Numbered from the stretch's first letter, positions 35,614 to 47,834 are shown. The stretch is DNA of 64,000 nt from Enchytraeus crypticus (GCA_905160935.1 CAJHZI010000591.1:1-64000); one strand, 5' to 3'. Numbers and translations are program-made. Notes: generated by a model not told the origin, from the letters alone.

Positions 35614-37894
35614 TTAGAAGCCTTTTTCAATGAGGAACTGAGAAATAGTTTCTAAATGTGAGCCTCGCACCCAAAGCTTGCAGCAGACCTCGTCCACCTT
35701 TGTGTACGTCTTCTTGCCAGTTCTCTCTGTTAGATACAGCTTGAGATCTTCGTCCAGGGCCTGCGAGCAATGAAACAACACACCACCGTTAAACACCGCT
35801 ATTACTTATTACCAAGAATATGAAGTGAAAAACACACAACAGTTAAACAAATAAACTATTCACATACGACATTTCAAGTGGATTCCAAGTCCAAACCAGA
35901 TAATGATATGGCTAAAGAATCATCTTGTAAAAATAATTTAGTAGACGAAGCATGAACATAGGACAGGATATAGTGGTGCTCGGTATTTCTTATTACACAG
36001 TTTATTACACTGGTCTTGTCGAACTTAGATAAATGAGAAATCTGTATAAATAATTCTAGTATCATTATTCTAGTATCACTATTCTAGTATCAATCACTCT
36101 AATATCATTATTCTAGTATCAATCACTCTAGTATCATTATTCTAGTATCATTATTCTAGTATCATTATTCTAGTATCATTATTCTAGTATCATTATTCTA
36201 GTATCATTATTCTAGTATACAATCATCATAGTATCTTGGCGCTAAAATGCCACAACCGGTGTCACTGCCTAGACTCAATGTACGGCTAAGAATCTAAGAG
36301 AAACTAAGAAACTGAGAGATTATTAAAAGAGACAAAATCTAGAAATTAAGAGAAATAAAAAATCAGACAATAAAGAGCAAATTACAAAAAAATAAGTAAA
36401 ATTTAAAAAGGCCATAAATCACAAGAATGCTCTTTAAACTCAACATATACAATTAATTTAATTATTTATAGTTTAATTAATTAACACTATTTACAATGGC
36501 ATATTCCGAATACAACATCTCATAAGCTACATACCCAGATATCTCCATTGACTTTTCTGATAATAGTAAATATTCTGTTTCCACCGTTCATGCGTTTGAA
36601 GTAGATGGGAAAGTTGTAGAAGCGTGTTCGGCTCACGTGATAGGCTGCATCGGCTGGCAGGGCTGTTACATAAACATAACATATTATGCCTCATGTTACA
36701 GTATCAGCACCTTGTAGCACAAGAAGTACAAAAACAGAAATGTCCATTTCTGCTTTTGTACTTTTAAATGTAAAGTTTTACAGAAACTTGAACAATCAAT
36801 CTCAGATAGTACACAGAGGTAACTTATCACAGTACAATTCTAAAACAAAAAAACAATAGTAAAATAAACTTTTAGGAATAAAGAGTTACTATGTTGCTAA
36901 CATGTTGTTAATATGTTGTTAATATGTTGCTAACATGTTGTTAATATGTTGGTAATATGTTGTTGAGTTAATTGAATAATAAATTTATCAGAATGCCGGC
37001 CAAAGGTTTCAGCGAAGATGACGATACAAATAATGCGTAAAAAGCTGGTATAAAGCTGCAAGTAAACAGTAGTAACAAAATCAGCTTCTAATTTCATGTT
37101 ATCTTTGACGTCTCTCCAAGGTAAACATGAAATCTTTCTGCAGAAGCTGGATAGAGAGAAAGCTGGATAGAGAGAAAGCTGGATAGAGAGAAAGCTGGAT
37201 AGAGAGAAAGCTGGATAGAAAGCTGGATAGAGAGAAAGCTGGATAGAGAGAAAGCAGGATAATAATAATAGTAACAGCAATAATAGCTACAAGCTAACAA
37301 AACCGTACATACGTTTAGGAGGTGTCCAGCCTGATGGTGTAGGATAGACGGAATGCTGGGGGGGAGGGGGAACTACCTCACTGGACAACAGTCTCTCCAC
37401 TGCCTTCCATTTCTCAGCATCTCTGCTCTCAACCACATCCGTCAACCTGGGCTGAGCCCTCTTCACCACAGGTATACCACCAGCTACCGTCCTAATGTCA
37501 TCAGGTTGTGGCTAAATACATGACAACAAAGCGCGGTATACCTCCAGCTACCGTCTTAATGTCATCAGGCTGCGGCTAAATACATGTCAGATTTATCTAA
37601 CATTCTGTAATACTTTCATTTACTAATTTCAGTTCTTTCCTCATACCATCAATCTTTTCGTAAACCAATAAAGCACGCTAATAGAAACCATACAGTAAGT
37701 ACTCATTAGAAATTCACAAAGCACAAATAAATGACCTTGAAATCATCATGGATAAGGTAAATCAATTTACTATTAGGCATTAATAAGATGCATACCTCGT
37801 TGAGTATTTGGTAATATTTAAATGCAGACGTTGATCTAATTGTCTGCCGGACAGGAGCGTGTAGAGAAAGCGTCAACAGACGTCTTAACAGCAT
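35614..37894 (-). CDS. MRPL49: Mitochondrial large ribosomal subunit protein mL49
   Basis: Structural protein of the mitochondrial large ribosomal subunit. Four exons read on the minus strand: 37894-37796, 37511-37313, 36662-36535 and 35760-35614, total 573 bp, 190 residues; all junctions are GT-AG and the phases agree (0, 1, 0). The first exon is rich in Arg and Leu without acids, as in a mitochondrial targeting peptide. The third encodes SRTRFYNFPIY and then GGNRIFTIIRKVNGDIW, and the fourth ends FLIEKGF; these match the conserved blocks of MRPL49 (human ends LLEKGF) by memory of the family. An in-frame ATG at 37927 could extend the N-terminus by 11 residues. A copy of the exon 2 start and its acceptor lies upstream in intron 1. 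Head to head with COX16. Confidence 0.88.
36060..36220. repeat. 14-bp minisatellite in MRPL49 intron 3
   Basis: About 11 copies of ATTATTCTAGTATC, some as CACTCTAGTATC. Confidence 0.9.
37145..37262. repeat. 16-bp minisatellite in MRPL49 intron 2
   Basis: About seven copies of AGCTGGATAGAGAGAA. A further AT-rich tandem (GTTGTTAATATGTTGCTAACAT) lies at 36895-36965. Confidence 0.9.
37467..37590 (-). repeat. Tandem duplication of MRPL49 exon 2 start and its acceptor
   Basis: The block 37467-37525, which contains the first 15 codons of exon 2 and the TATTTAG acceptor, recurs at about 37537-37590 with few changes. The upstream copy keeps a usable acceptor, so a second partial exon start lies inside intron 1. 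Confidence 0.8.
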
Positions 37895-38787
37895 GACTGC
37901 AGATATACTAAAATATGACCTGCGCAAACTGAAATATTTCTAAAAGAAATCATTTAGCTTAAATTACTATAATTAAAAAATCATAATAAATCAATGCATA
38001 AATTCAAAGATTTGCAATAATATAAGGTGTATACTTAACACTATTTTAATTCATGATTTCAAAGCCACTTAACTATGCGTCTAAGCAATTGAAAATTCAC
38101 TACAATTTTCAGCGTTCATTATCGACTTATTCAGTACTATTTTCAGCGGTCATTAAGTTTTTAAATTACAAATGTCCTCCAATTAGTTAAACTATCCCAT
38201 AACATACATTTACTCTATATAGAAATAGCCATCGTCGGTATGCAAACATAAGTTACAGAGAGAAAAAGATATCTGGAAGTTAGCATACAAACTAAGAAAC
38301 GTGTATACACACGAAAACTGTAGATTACAAGTAACAAGTTATTTAACTAAATTAAATACCTTCTTACAAAAATTAAATGAGCGATATTAAAAATGTTAGA
38401 ATCCAAATAAGGTTATTAACTTATCTGAAACCTGCGATCCCATTCGTTCAATTAAGCATTCCTCTAAAATTTAACGTTTCTGTTTTATTAAAATTTTAAA
38501 TGATGTTATATGAATATCTATGAATAAAAATTCTTAAATGCTAAAAGTATCCATTATTATTGTGTAATTTCGAATCTAAAACTAATTCTAAGCTATTTTT
38601 ATTCAAGTTTTTATATTCTGATTTTTACAGAAAATCAAAGCTCTTAGAAAACTTTTAAATCAAGAACTATAACGGGATTTGTTTACTAGTTATAATTAAC
38701 CTTGACATTTATGCCTAAACATTGAGTTTTTAAGCTCATACTTCTACTTGTAATTTTAACGTTTTAATTGCGCCGGTTATTGTCAAT
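37895..38787. promoter_or_regulatory. Shared divergent promoter region of MRPL49 and COX16
   Basis: The start codons of the two genes face away from each other across about 890 bp of AT-rich DNA. No clear TATA box or CpG cluster stands out. The arrangement itself suggests a bidirectional promoter for two nuclear genes of mitochondrial function. Confidence 0.45.
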
Positions 38788-40959
38788 ATGGCATTAACTC
38801 GCAGTACTAAATCCTTTATTTCATTCGGAATACCTTTTCTGGTTGGTATGTTTTTAAATAGATCTATAACTTTTGCGATTCTTCTTGCTCTTTAAATTAT
38901 CATTCGTCGCTGTTGAGTGTGCTTATCTCGTAACCTCTCACCTCCCACCGTGCACACACGTTTACGAGATATCTAGCGAATTCGCGTACACGATGTTGTC
39001 AAGCAATTTGAAAGAAATATTGTCTAGGTTTGGTCTTATAGTCCTGTCAGTAGGCCTAATGAGCACTTCAACACTCGCAGGTTTGACAGTTTCATACTTT
39101 TTTGCTAGTTATTTGACGACGGACTAAAGATTTAAACTGTTTAAATGGGGGGGGGGGGGTGGGACGGACTAAAGATTTAAACTGTTTAAATGGGGGGCTT
39201 CAGCATTTACTTGTGAACTTGTTTATAAATATAAATTTTTGAAGCATCAGTTGGTTGTTGAGGGGTCGAATTTAGTACAGTCGCTTTAACTGCTTGTTAA
39301 CTGAACGAAGTTCAGCTACATTGGACTCGGTTAGTACATGTTTGGGTGGCCTTCTTTGGAAGACCAAATCTTTGCAGCTTTGAATGAGAAAATACTCTAG
39401 GCTCCCAGAGCACAGGTTCAACATACAAAACTCTGGACGTGCTCAGCCGAAATATGACATGAATATTGATGGCATAGTAGAACCTAACAGTCGGCCGTAT
39501 TTTATTAAAAGAATCGCAGCCATCATTTCTACCACCACGTGTAGTAGTTAAATGATTGTGACATACACAAAGAAGTTGATAATGATATAAGGTGATAATT
39601 TATTACGGTAACTTGTTATTCATTGTGGTTGTGATTTGTGTCACTAGGTGCTGCTGGTTGGTGGTTCATTTGCCCTGAAGGAATTCGCTCAGATACGATA
39701 CACATTCAGGAAAAAGAAAACGGTAGCGAGAATTTTTTAATAGATTTAATTTTCTATACTTTATTTCTTTTCTGTTTGATAGAATTTTCTGATTGATTAT
39801 TGATACATAAAAGTTCAGATTTCAGGGTTCAGTTTGGATTTGGTTCATTTTTCATCTCATCGACCAAACAAACCCCTAACATTGGCTAAGCCGTTGTTAG
39901 GGGCAACAACTTGTTTACTACTGCTGTCATATCCTGTGACAGCTATAGCCTAAAAGTTGGTTTCTTCTCAATAGCTGGACTTGTTAGTGCATGTGATAAC
40001 TTTTTCAATTGATTAGTTTAATTGCGATGGTTTACAAGTTAAGAAATCGCTTGCTATAGTACAGACATAATTATATTCTGACTAGTAATAATTCCTAGGT
40101 ACATATTCTTAATCGTATATATCAGCATTGACTATAACATTTGATAATGAGCACTCCATAGACCAGTGAGTTGTTATTGTTACAGATGGTATCTGTTAAC
40201 AAAGCCTTAATTTAATAAATAACTTTAAAATGGCTCGGAGATGGATTGTTAGTGCATTCGTCAGTATCGGCTTTAGTTGTTCCTTGCTGAATATATACAG
40301 TTTGCGATTTTTTCCGTTTTGATTCTAAGTTTCACAGAAAAACCAGGGAAAGCAATCAATATACTGGCTTATATTGTTGCGATGCATAAAGTTCTATATA
40401 TTGTATAAATTATGCGTACTTGTGATATATGCTAAATTACTGCATATTGCACACATATTGTATATGAGCAGTTAACAGAAGCTGAGGGGGAGGCTTTATC
40501 TAACAAGATGAAATCTGACAAGAGTAATACGATAGAGTCTGAATATGAGGTATTTCAACGCATCCTGATTTTGTTTTGATTAATGTTTTCTTTCCTTGGA
40601 TGTTTACTGCATTGAATGGCCTGACAGTCTTCATTTACTGGTAAATCATCATTAAAACTCTTTTAGGATTTTTGTACAAAGTAGCCCAGTAAAGTTGTTT
40701 GACTAACTGATTGATTAATTCAGAGGTTGGCTGACTCATTGCTACGCTAATTGTTTTATTGATTTATTGATTGATTTATTAATTGATTTATTAATTGATT
40801 GATTTATTTATTGATTAATTGATTGATTGATTGATTGATTGATTTGCTTAGAGATTACAGAAAACAGATCTAAACAGTTGGACAAACATCAGAGGTCCAC
40901 GACCTTGGGAGGACTCGAGATCAATGCAGGAGCAGCAGAAACGAGAGCAAAAGACGTAG
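38788..40959 (+). CDS. COX16: Cytochrome c oxidase assembly factor COX16
   Basis: Inner-membrane factor that takes part in assembling cytochrome c oxidase through its copper-carrying subunits. Four exons, 38788-38841, 39648-39722, 40472-40549 and 40852-40959, all in phase 0, give 104 residues; human COX16 is about 106. The product reads FGIPFLVLLVGGSFALKEF, QIRYTFRKKKT, an acidic middle ending IESEYE, then WTNIRGPRPWED, the signature of the family. One membrane helix is at about residues 10-27. The exon 1 donor is CTG|GTTGGT; a stronger GTATGT 4 bp later would break the frame. Exon 4 is preceded by a GATT simple repeat. AATAAA lies 19 bp after the stop, so the 3' UTR is very short. Confidence 0.9.
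39128..39210. repeat. Short direct duplication in COX16 intron 1
   Basis: GACGGACTAAAGATTTAAAC followed by TGTTTAAATGGGG occurs twice about 45 bp apart, separated by a G run. Confidence 0.7.
40725..40848. repeat. GATT-rich simple repeat abutting COX16 exon 4
   Basis: (TTGA)n and TTTATTGA units run to within a few bases of the exon 4 acceptor (TTGCTTAG). Confidence 0.85.
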
Positions 40960-41248
40960 CAACAACAACAACAGCCTAATAAACGTCAGACTTGAGTAGA
41001 GAGCAACAGTCGTGTGGTGGCACTGATGTATATTGTTGTAAATTAAATGTGCCAGGCCCTACTCTCACAGTTAATACTTGTGAATATTTTATATGCCTCA
41101 ACCATTCAATCCTTTTCTACATTTATAGCCGTGTCGTCGTATGAAACGCACGTCGCGCACAGTGCACAGTGTGTGTACTTACTTTCTCCTCAGCACATTT
41201 ATTTTGCAGATTGGTCTGGGTGAATTGAGCTGTAGTGATGTGTGCTGT

Positions 41249-41312
41249 GGTGACGTCCCTGACATCATCCCTGGATGAGGAAACGGACGTTAAACCTTTA
41301 TTATTATTATTA
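41249..41312 (+). repeat. SINE-like element with (TTA)n tail, copy 2
   Basis: TGACGTCCCTGACATCATCC leads into GAGGAAACGGACGTTAAACC and TTATTATTATTATTA. On the minus strand the tail provides AATAA-type sequence downstream of the GPCR-1 stop. Confidence 0.7.
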
Positions 41313-41462
41313 GAAGCCTAGCGATTGATGATCGAATATCATGTAGTTGTCTGCATGATCTCTGCAGATCAAAAACTACTTTATCTCTGCATGAAATCTC
41401 CGACATGTTTAACTGATTTGGCACACTGGTTAGAGTGAGAGATTAGTAGTAGCAGTGTGCTG

Positions 41463-41685
41463 CAGCTGGTGTGAGATCAGCTGCTGTGAGATCAGCTGCT
41501 GTAAGATCAGCTGCTGTGAGCTCAGCTGCTGTCAGATCAGCTGCTGTCAGAACAGCTGCTGTGACATCAGCTGTTGTGAGATCAGCTGCTGTGAGATCAG
41601 CTGCTGTGAGGTCTGCTGCTGTGAGATCAGCTGCTGTAAGATCAGCTGATGTAAGATCAGCTGCTGTGAGATCAGCTGCTACAGC
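41463..41685. repeat. 15-bp minisatellite with CAGCTG in every unit
   Basis: About 15 copies of GTGAGATCAGCTGCT; nearly every unit contains the E-box core CAGCTG. It begins 16 bp after the stop of GPCR-1 (minus strand), so it is probably in its 3' UTR. Plus-strand frames rich in Ala, Val, Arg and Ser come from the repeat. Confidence 0.9.
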
Positions 41686-41700
41686 TACTCAGTCTATTTC

Positions 41701-44700
41701 TCAGAGTGACACCTCAGTAGTACACGTGTGCTGGTGCTGGGGCATCGGCTGCTGGGAGCTCTGCAGCTGTGACGTTTGCAGCTGCTGTGAGTCCTGCAGC
41801 AGCTGCTGTGAGCTCGGCTGCTGCGGGAGTTTGTGGCGACAGGACTTCCAGCACCTGAGCACAAACAGCTCAGCAAAGGTTTGTCTGAACTGATGACTCA
41901 TAGCGCAGTAGATGAAGAAGTTGACCGGGTAGCTGAGGATGATGAGAAAGTTAGCGACAACCGATGCCTCGTCTTTCTCTCTCTCGTTCAGCATCGGCTC
42001 CATCGTGGGAAATATTCTCTTCAAAGCTGAGGCCGTGTAAAATACAACGAGTGGAAATTCCACCAGTAGGAAAACCCCCACGACAGTTACAAGCAGAAGA
42101 GTGGTCATGTTGGTTTCTGCGAGTCGCTTACTTTCTGTCTTCCTGTCGAAACAAACAATTAGAAGTCTTCTAGAGTTTGCGTACAACTGTTGTTGACTGA
42201 CGACCAATTTGCTAAAGTGTAATAAACTGTTGCTAAGTTAAGCTAAGTGTTCTATTTTGTGATAAATAATGCCATTATGGTTTATTTAATATTGACTTAA
42301 ACTGTGATCGCAATTTATCGCTGCGCCAGCAGCAGTAACTGTCCCACCTTAATGCGACAGTTCATTAAAAGATGTTAAAGTGTCGTACTTTACTAGAAGA
42401 GTTGATATGTTGCCTCGTCAAATGACTTCGTTCTTGATAACTCATTTATATCTGCTGGTCTGAATTCATTATTAGAAACTTACTTAAAATATTCCGTTGA
42501 CATTAGTATGAACAACAACACTAAAATAGATGTAATAATGCAATTTAATCATAATGATGCTAGCACAGTTTAACGCTAATAGTGTTAAAGACTTTTGTAT
42601 GTCAGTTTACTTGGTTGAGGAATTTGTTAATTCCTGCTAATGTTGTCTCTCACTTGACTAACAAAAATAGCCTATTGAGAAATACCAAATATTGTCCTAC
42701 ACCAGATGCAGATCTATCGAGACGTCTTAAATCAGAGAAATGTAAAATCTGAAATCTTCCACTCTGTAATATAATTTAATTCTGTATTAACAAAAGGGTG
42801 TTTTATCACTAACTTGTTTTGACGCAGGAGCAATGTTCGCTTGTGCTGCGCCAGCCACATGGCTCTACAGAGCAGAGCGTTCAGGACGACCAGTGATACG
42901 CAGGGTATGAGATGAATGAACAGGGCGCTGAAGCCGAAGTAGAAGCTGTAGTAGACGGCGGCGTGTCGTTCAACACTAGCTCGAGGCCGATGAGCGCAGC
43001 CAATGATTGGACCTCTCTTGTAGCCGTCCAATAGTTCTAGCGAGCTAGGGTCGTCCAGCTCGGCGTAGTCAATGTGCTCTTTGTCCGCAATGGCCAGAAG
43101 CTGAAATAAATCTAACTTATTCAAGGTCTGTTTCTCTGCTTTACAGCGATAGGAAATAGTTCATAACATTATTAGATCTGTATCACATTTCCATGAGATT
43201 TTTCTAAATTATCAGTAAATGAAGTCATGCGCTCAGTGTGATCACTGTTATAGGCCTACTACTATATTGAAAAGTTTTGCTACTTCCGTGATTGATTGAT
43301 TGACTGATTGATTGGCTGATTGACAGACTGACTGATTAATTGATTGATTGGTCGATTAATTGCCAGACTGATCGATTGAGTGATTGATCGATTGATTGAT
43401 TAAGTCTCACCTGCACTAGAAAGGCGAGACTATACACTAGAGCGATAACGTTGACCATACTCCTGTGTGTGGAGAATCTGCTGCCCTGAGTGGGGTGACA
43501 TACATAGAGATACCTCTGGACTGCCAAAGACACGGTCAACCACACAGACACCGTGTGAAATACCATCGGCAGATACTGTGATATGAAATAGTAGAAGTAG
43601 CACATACCTGTAGCACAAAATAATAGCACGTACCTGTAGCACAAAATAATAGCAGGTATCTTTAGCAAAAAATGATAGCTCTTATCTGTAGCCAAAATAA
43701 TAACACATATCTATAGCACAAATAATAGCACATGCCTGTAGCACAAATAACCGCACATATCTATAGCGTAAACAACAGTTATTCGTAGCACAAAATAATA
43801 GCACACACAGGCGGCAGTGTAACACTAGTATCACATATCTGTAGTAAAAGTAGCACATACATGTAGCATTTATTAGCATCGCTGATTTCTCTCAACAGAT
43901 TTGTTAATTGAAGGATTGCTTGATAAATCCAATGATTGATTTATTGAATGAATGCTTTATTTATTGATCCACATATTTGAAGAATATTATTCACTCATCA
44001 ATCAATATCATTCGTTTACATTGACTATAGTATAGATAGTTATAGGATAGAGATGTTGACCCGTTGACGTTGACTGCACTTGTCTGTAGAGCCCGCTACT
44101 GTAGAAGTGCAGACAGTAGGGAGTGGGACATAGTGCTGTGAGAGTGCCTGATATAGACAGGGCTACCAGCAGACTGTTTGTGGGGCTGCAGTCATCAATC
44201 AATCAATAAGACATATATGTTGTCCGCTTTGTCACCTCTGTAATATTATAGTCTTCGTCATGGACGTATAGTAGAGCCTGCCAGTCTCAACAATTTACAA
44301 CAATCGATAGGCTATACCGAGAATCTCCCAATACACTGACTGCCTACTGTAATTATCAAGAATCTCTAAGATACTGAATCACTGATACTCTAATATACTT
44401 TAGTCTAATCAAGATACTCTAATATACTCTAGTCTAATCAAGATATTCTAATATACTCTAGTCTAATCAAGATACTCTAATATACTCCAGTCTAATCAAG
44501 ATAATCTAATATACTCTAGTCTAATCAAGATTCTCTAATATACTCTGGTCTAATCAAGATACTCTATTATAGGGCCTACTTATACTCTAATCAAGATACT
44601 CTAATATAGGGCCTACTTATACTCTAATCAAGATACTCTATTACAGGGCCTACTTATACTCTAATCAAGATACTCTAATATCGGGCCTACTTATACTCTA

Positions 44701-45348
44701 ATCAAGATACTCTAATATAGGGCCTACTTATACTCTAATCAAGATACTCTACTTACTGACACTCTAATCAAGATACTCTAATATAGGCTTACTGACACTC
44801 TAATCAAGATACTCTAACATACTTAGGCTACGCATATAGGCCATATATGCACCCTTAGGGGTTATGGGTTAGTGCTGCGGCGACAAGGCTACACAAAATT
44901 TACTCGATTCTATATGAAGCGCTAAGAACCAAATTAGATCCATTTACTGTGAATCTAATTTGGTTCTCTAGGTGGGCCTACTGTATAGGACTACTGTCTG
45001 TTTTGTCAAATATACAGTGTACAAGTAGTATAATAAATGGATACTATTATACATTTCAACATCACACCAGTAGGTCATTCACAGCTCAACATACGTGCGC
45101 ATGCTTGGCTGCAGCAGAACGGAACAGAAGAGAAAGTTGTTGACGACAGCTAGAAGTGCGACAATGGGTGTGCAGTAGCCGTATATCACTCGGTTCACGT
45201 CACCGATAGTGCCTTCGTTCCCTCCATACAACATAAAACTTCTAACAACAACCTCTTGCTCTGGCATTGTATACAAGTCGTGAGTCACAAGCTGAGCTCT
45301 GTCGATGCCGGTGAGCTCGTCAGCCATGACAATATCTGATTCGTTCAT
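41701..45348 (-). CDS. Class A peptide GPCR, sex-peptide/myoinhibitory-peptide receptor-like, copy 1
   Basis: Seven-helix neuropeptide receptor. Minus-strand exons: 45348-45095, 44185-44061, 43607-43411, 43100-42814 and 42142-41701; the sum is 1305 bp, 434 residues, with phases 2, 1, 0 and 2 matching copy 2. TM1 begins VIYGYCTPIVALL; TM2 lies in exon 2; exon 3 has the TM3 Cys, [17 protein letters not shown] with QRY in place of DRY, and YVCHP; exon 4 carries the loop-2 Cys and TM5; exon 5 has TM6, TM7 with YPVNFFIYC in place of NPxxY, and a Gln/Ser-rich tail. The QRY and HTxSxWLT forms recall insect sex-peptide receptor, whose ancestral ligands are myoinhibitory peptides; by analogy a Gi/o-type peptide receptor is likely. 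The real ligand is unknown. Related families such as the FMRFamide/myosuppressin receptors remain possible. Confidence 0.85.
43285..43405. repeat. GATT simple repeat next to the exon 3 donor of GPCR-1
   Basis: GATTGATTGACT-type units end within a few bases of the GTGAGA donor at 43405-43410. Confidence 0.85.
43590..43870 (-). repeat. Tandem copies of the exon 3 acceptor of GPCR-1
   Basis: On the minus strand, units of about 26-28 bp read TTATTTTGTGCTACAG followed by GTATGTGCTA. The real exon 3 begins in the last unit, so CTACAG|GT is repeated upstream about ten times with decay. Each unit carries an acceptor-like and a donor-like site. Confidence 0.85.
44370..44825. repeat. Minisatellite of about 29-38 bp in GPCR-1 intron 1
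   Basis: Units contain TCTAATCAAGATACTCTAATATA. Left copies end ACTCTAGTC and right copies end GGGCCTACTTATAC, so two sub-families lie in separate blocks. Confidence 0.9.
44922..44966. repeat. Short hairpin in GPCR-1 intron 1
   Basis: AGAACCAAATTAGAT and its reverse complement ATCTAATTTGGTTCT are separated by about 14 bp. It may be a small foldback or a relic of a MITE. Confidence 0.65.
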
Positions 45349-45514
45349 ACTCGTCGTAGCTGTTGCTGACGTGATTGACTGGATTTCATAGGAGAATCTC
45401 TGTTATATTTGAACATAATCAGTTATACAGTTTGTAAGCTTTACGTTATTGTAAAATCATAACACAGCTCGTCACACACTGAGCTATGTCATGTTCGTAA
45501 TCCATATATAATAC

Positions 45515-45600
45515 CTTACTGTCCGTGTTGTATCCGGGCCACTTAATAATAGACCAACCGTAAACTGCACGTGCCGTAAATGGTGACTGAGAAAAAACCG
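45515..45600 (+). repeat. Interspersed repeat family R2, 5' fragment
   Basis: GTCCGTGTTG, AATAGACCAACCGT and GCACGTGCCGTAAA match the left part of the copy at 26181-26410. Confidence 0.55.
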
Positions 45601-45696
45601 AGGAAGTCAACGTGAAAACATGTCCGAAGCCGTAGTATCTCCAAGCTATAGGCTACACAATAAGGTGTGAGTAAGCATATCTTATGAAAAGATCGA

Positions 45697-45825
45697 TCGA
45701 TTATCCAATTAATCGATCGATTATCTAATTAATCGATCGATTATCTAATTAATCGATCGATTATCTAATTAATCGATCGATTATCTAATTAATCGATCGA
45801 TTATCTAATTAATCGATCGAGTGCT
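45697..45825. repeat. 20-bp array with palindrome TAATCGATCGATTA
   Basis: Six nearly perfect copies of CGATCGATTATCTAATTAAT. Each pair of units forms the 14-bp palindrome TAATCGATCGATTA with TAAT cores. It lies about 350 bp upstream of the GPCR-1 start codon. The rest of 45830-47460 shows no gene or named repeat. Confidence 0.9.
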
Positions 45826-47465
45826 CTTTACTAACCGCTAAGGCAGAATGCGATTAGGAATAGCCAATGTACATTTAAGTCTTGGCCTACCACTTAATTG
45901 GCAGAACACTATAGCGAGAGGTATATAAGACCTTACATTAGAGCTATAATCAATTAATTAAGCTACGCTTACTCTGTTAGAAATTAAAACTAGTCTCAGT
46001 ACATTCATTAATACTAGGCTACTTCTGCTACTAATTACTAATACTGATAAGCCTACTACAATACCAATTCTTGCTACTATTAAACTACTAATACAAATAA
46101 ACAATTAAATGTTCCGCCAGTTAGGCCTATAATGTAACAATAGTGACTTTAGGAAATACACTAATGCATATTTAGCATTTAAAGGACTGGACCTTCAAAC
46201 AGCTCCTCCTAAGTTTTCTAGATCTGCCTAATGTAGGCCTGACTGTACTTTCATCATAATTTATGTGAACTAAATAGTCGATGAGACTCACATAAAATAA
46301 TATAATCTTAATAATATAATCTTAATAATATAATCTTAATAATATAATTATTAGGCCTGAGGTAAATTTTCCAACTAAAATTGCGCATTAAAATTTAAGT
46401 AAACTGTTTCTATAAAATCACTAAAGAACATAAATGCGAATTGTTGAAGTCACTAGCGCTAGAATATTTTCACAGAATTCTCTAAGTTTTAAACCTCAGC
46501 TGTTTTCAATCAGGAATGACTCACGCCATGAACTGATGTGGTCTAGCGCGCCCACGAGAGCATGCCCGCCCGCACGGGTGTGGCTTATCGTGGAGGTTAT
46601 CGCCATGTTGCTCAGCTAGTTCAGCGGCTGTTGCTCCAGTGAGCGGCTGTTGCTCAAGTGTTACAAAACAACCAATCATAAACCATCGCGCAGCATCAAG
46701 ACTTACGTTATCGACTTGTTGGTCCTAACTGCTTGGATTACTGAGGATTTTATATTCTAGGCTGCATGAAAATTGTTTGCTACAAATATGAGCCCCATAC
46801 CACATCTATAGGCCTACGCTATAATAGTTAGATTGATTGATTAATGAATTAATTAATTGAGCCATGTAGTGTTTGCGTTATGAAGGATTGTCATGCGGTA
46901 ACCCTGACTATTTTCTTAATAAACTGATAGCGGAATGACTGAATGATTGGGAGGTAAAAATATAAATAACAGAAGCCGGGGTTAATATGCTGAATCTACG
47001 CTCCTATCTATCAGTTAGGCCTTTAGCACTCTTCATCTACTCGTTTTTATTTCGCTCAGTCATAAACAATACACTTTTATCTAATAAATCTCGGTGCAGC
47101 TATAAACATGGACTAGTAGCTTACAAGTATAAATCGATATACAAATGTACTGCATGGCTTTAAAGCATTCTTCTCGTAGTCAATAAGTTAAAAGCTGTTA
47201 CTGTGACATCTGCTTCTCACACACTTACATATTTATTTATTTATCACATCGTTGAAAACATCATAATAATGTATAAGCCAATTCTACAGTCATATTAAAT
47301 ATATTTTGGGTCGACTTAATCCATGTGGTTCATTTAAATCAAATATATTTTAACAACTGCAAAGAACACACAACATCCATAATCGAAACTACCTCATCCA
47401 AATAGGTACAAAGCCTAATGTCTTGCGTTAGCCTACGTAGCATAGCTGTGTCAAGCTGGGAAAGC

Positions 47466-47556
47466 TGGTAAAGCTAAGGTTAACGTCAGTTTCCTCACTC
47501 GAAAGCGATGTCAGAGGCGGGCGAGCCCAAGTTTTGAACCCGCACAGCCAGTGAAG
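47466..47556 (-). repeat. tRNA-derived SINE, family A, copy 4, truncated
   Basis: On the minus strand a B-box-like GGTTCAAAACTT, GACATCGCTTTCGAGTGAGG and GAAACTGACGTTAACC are recognisable; the tRNA head is largely missing. Confidence 0.75.
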
Positions 47557-47686
47557 CCAATAAATACATTCTAATTTTCTTCTGTGAAGGCGATGAAAAG
47601 TATTTTAACACGCACATAAATAGTAGGACTAGGTGCAGTGGCGTAGCCAGCATTTAATCTTGGGGGAGGCACTTGTGTGTGTGTGT

Positions 47687-47701
47687 GTATATATATATAT
47701 A

Positions 47702-47762
<61 letters not shown>

Positions 47763-47797
47763 CAGTGTATATATATATATATATATATATATACAAT

Positions 47798-47831
<34 letters not shown>

Positions 47832-47834
47832 ATT

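Noticed and set aside
41471-41893. Plus-strand ORF beginning with RSAAV repeats
   Set aside because: Its first part is the 15-bp minisatellite and the rest is antisense to GPCR-1 exon 5.
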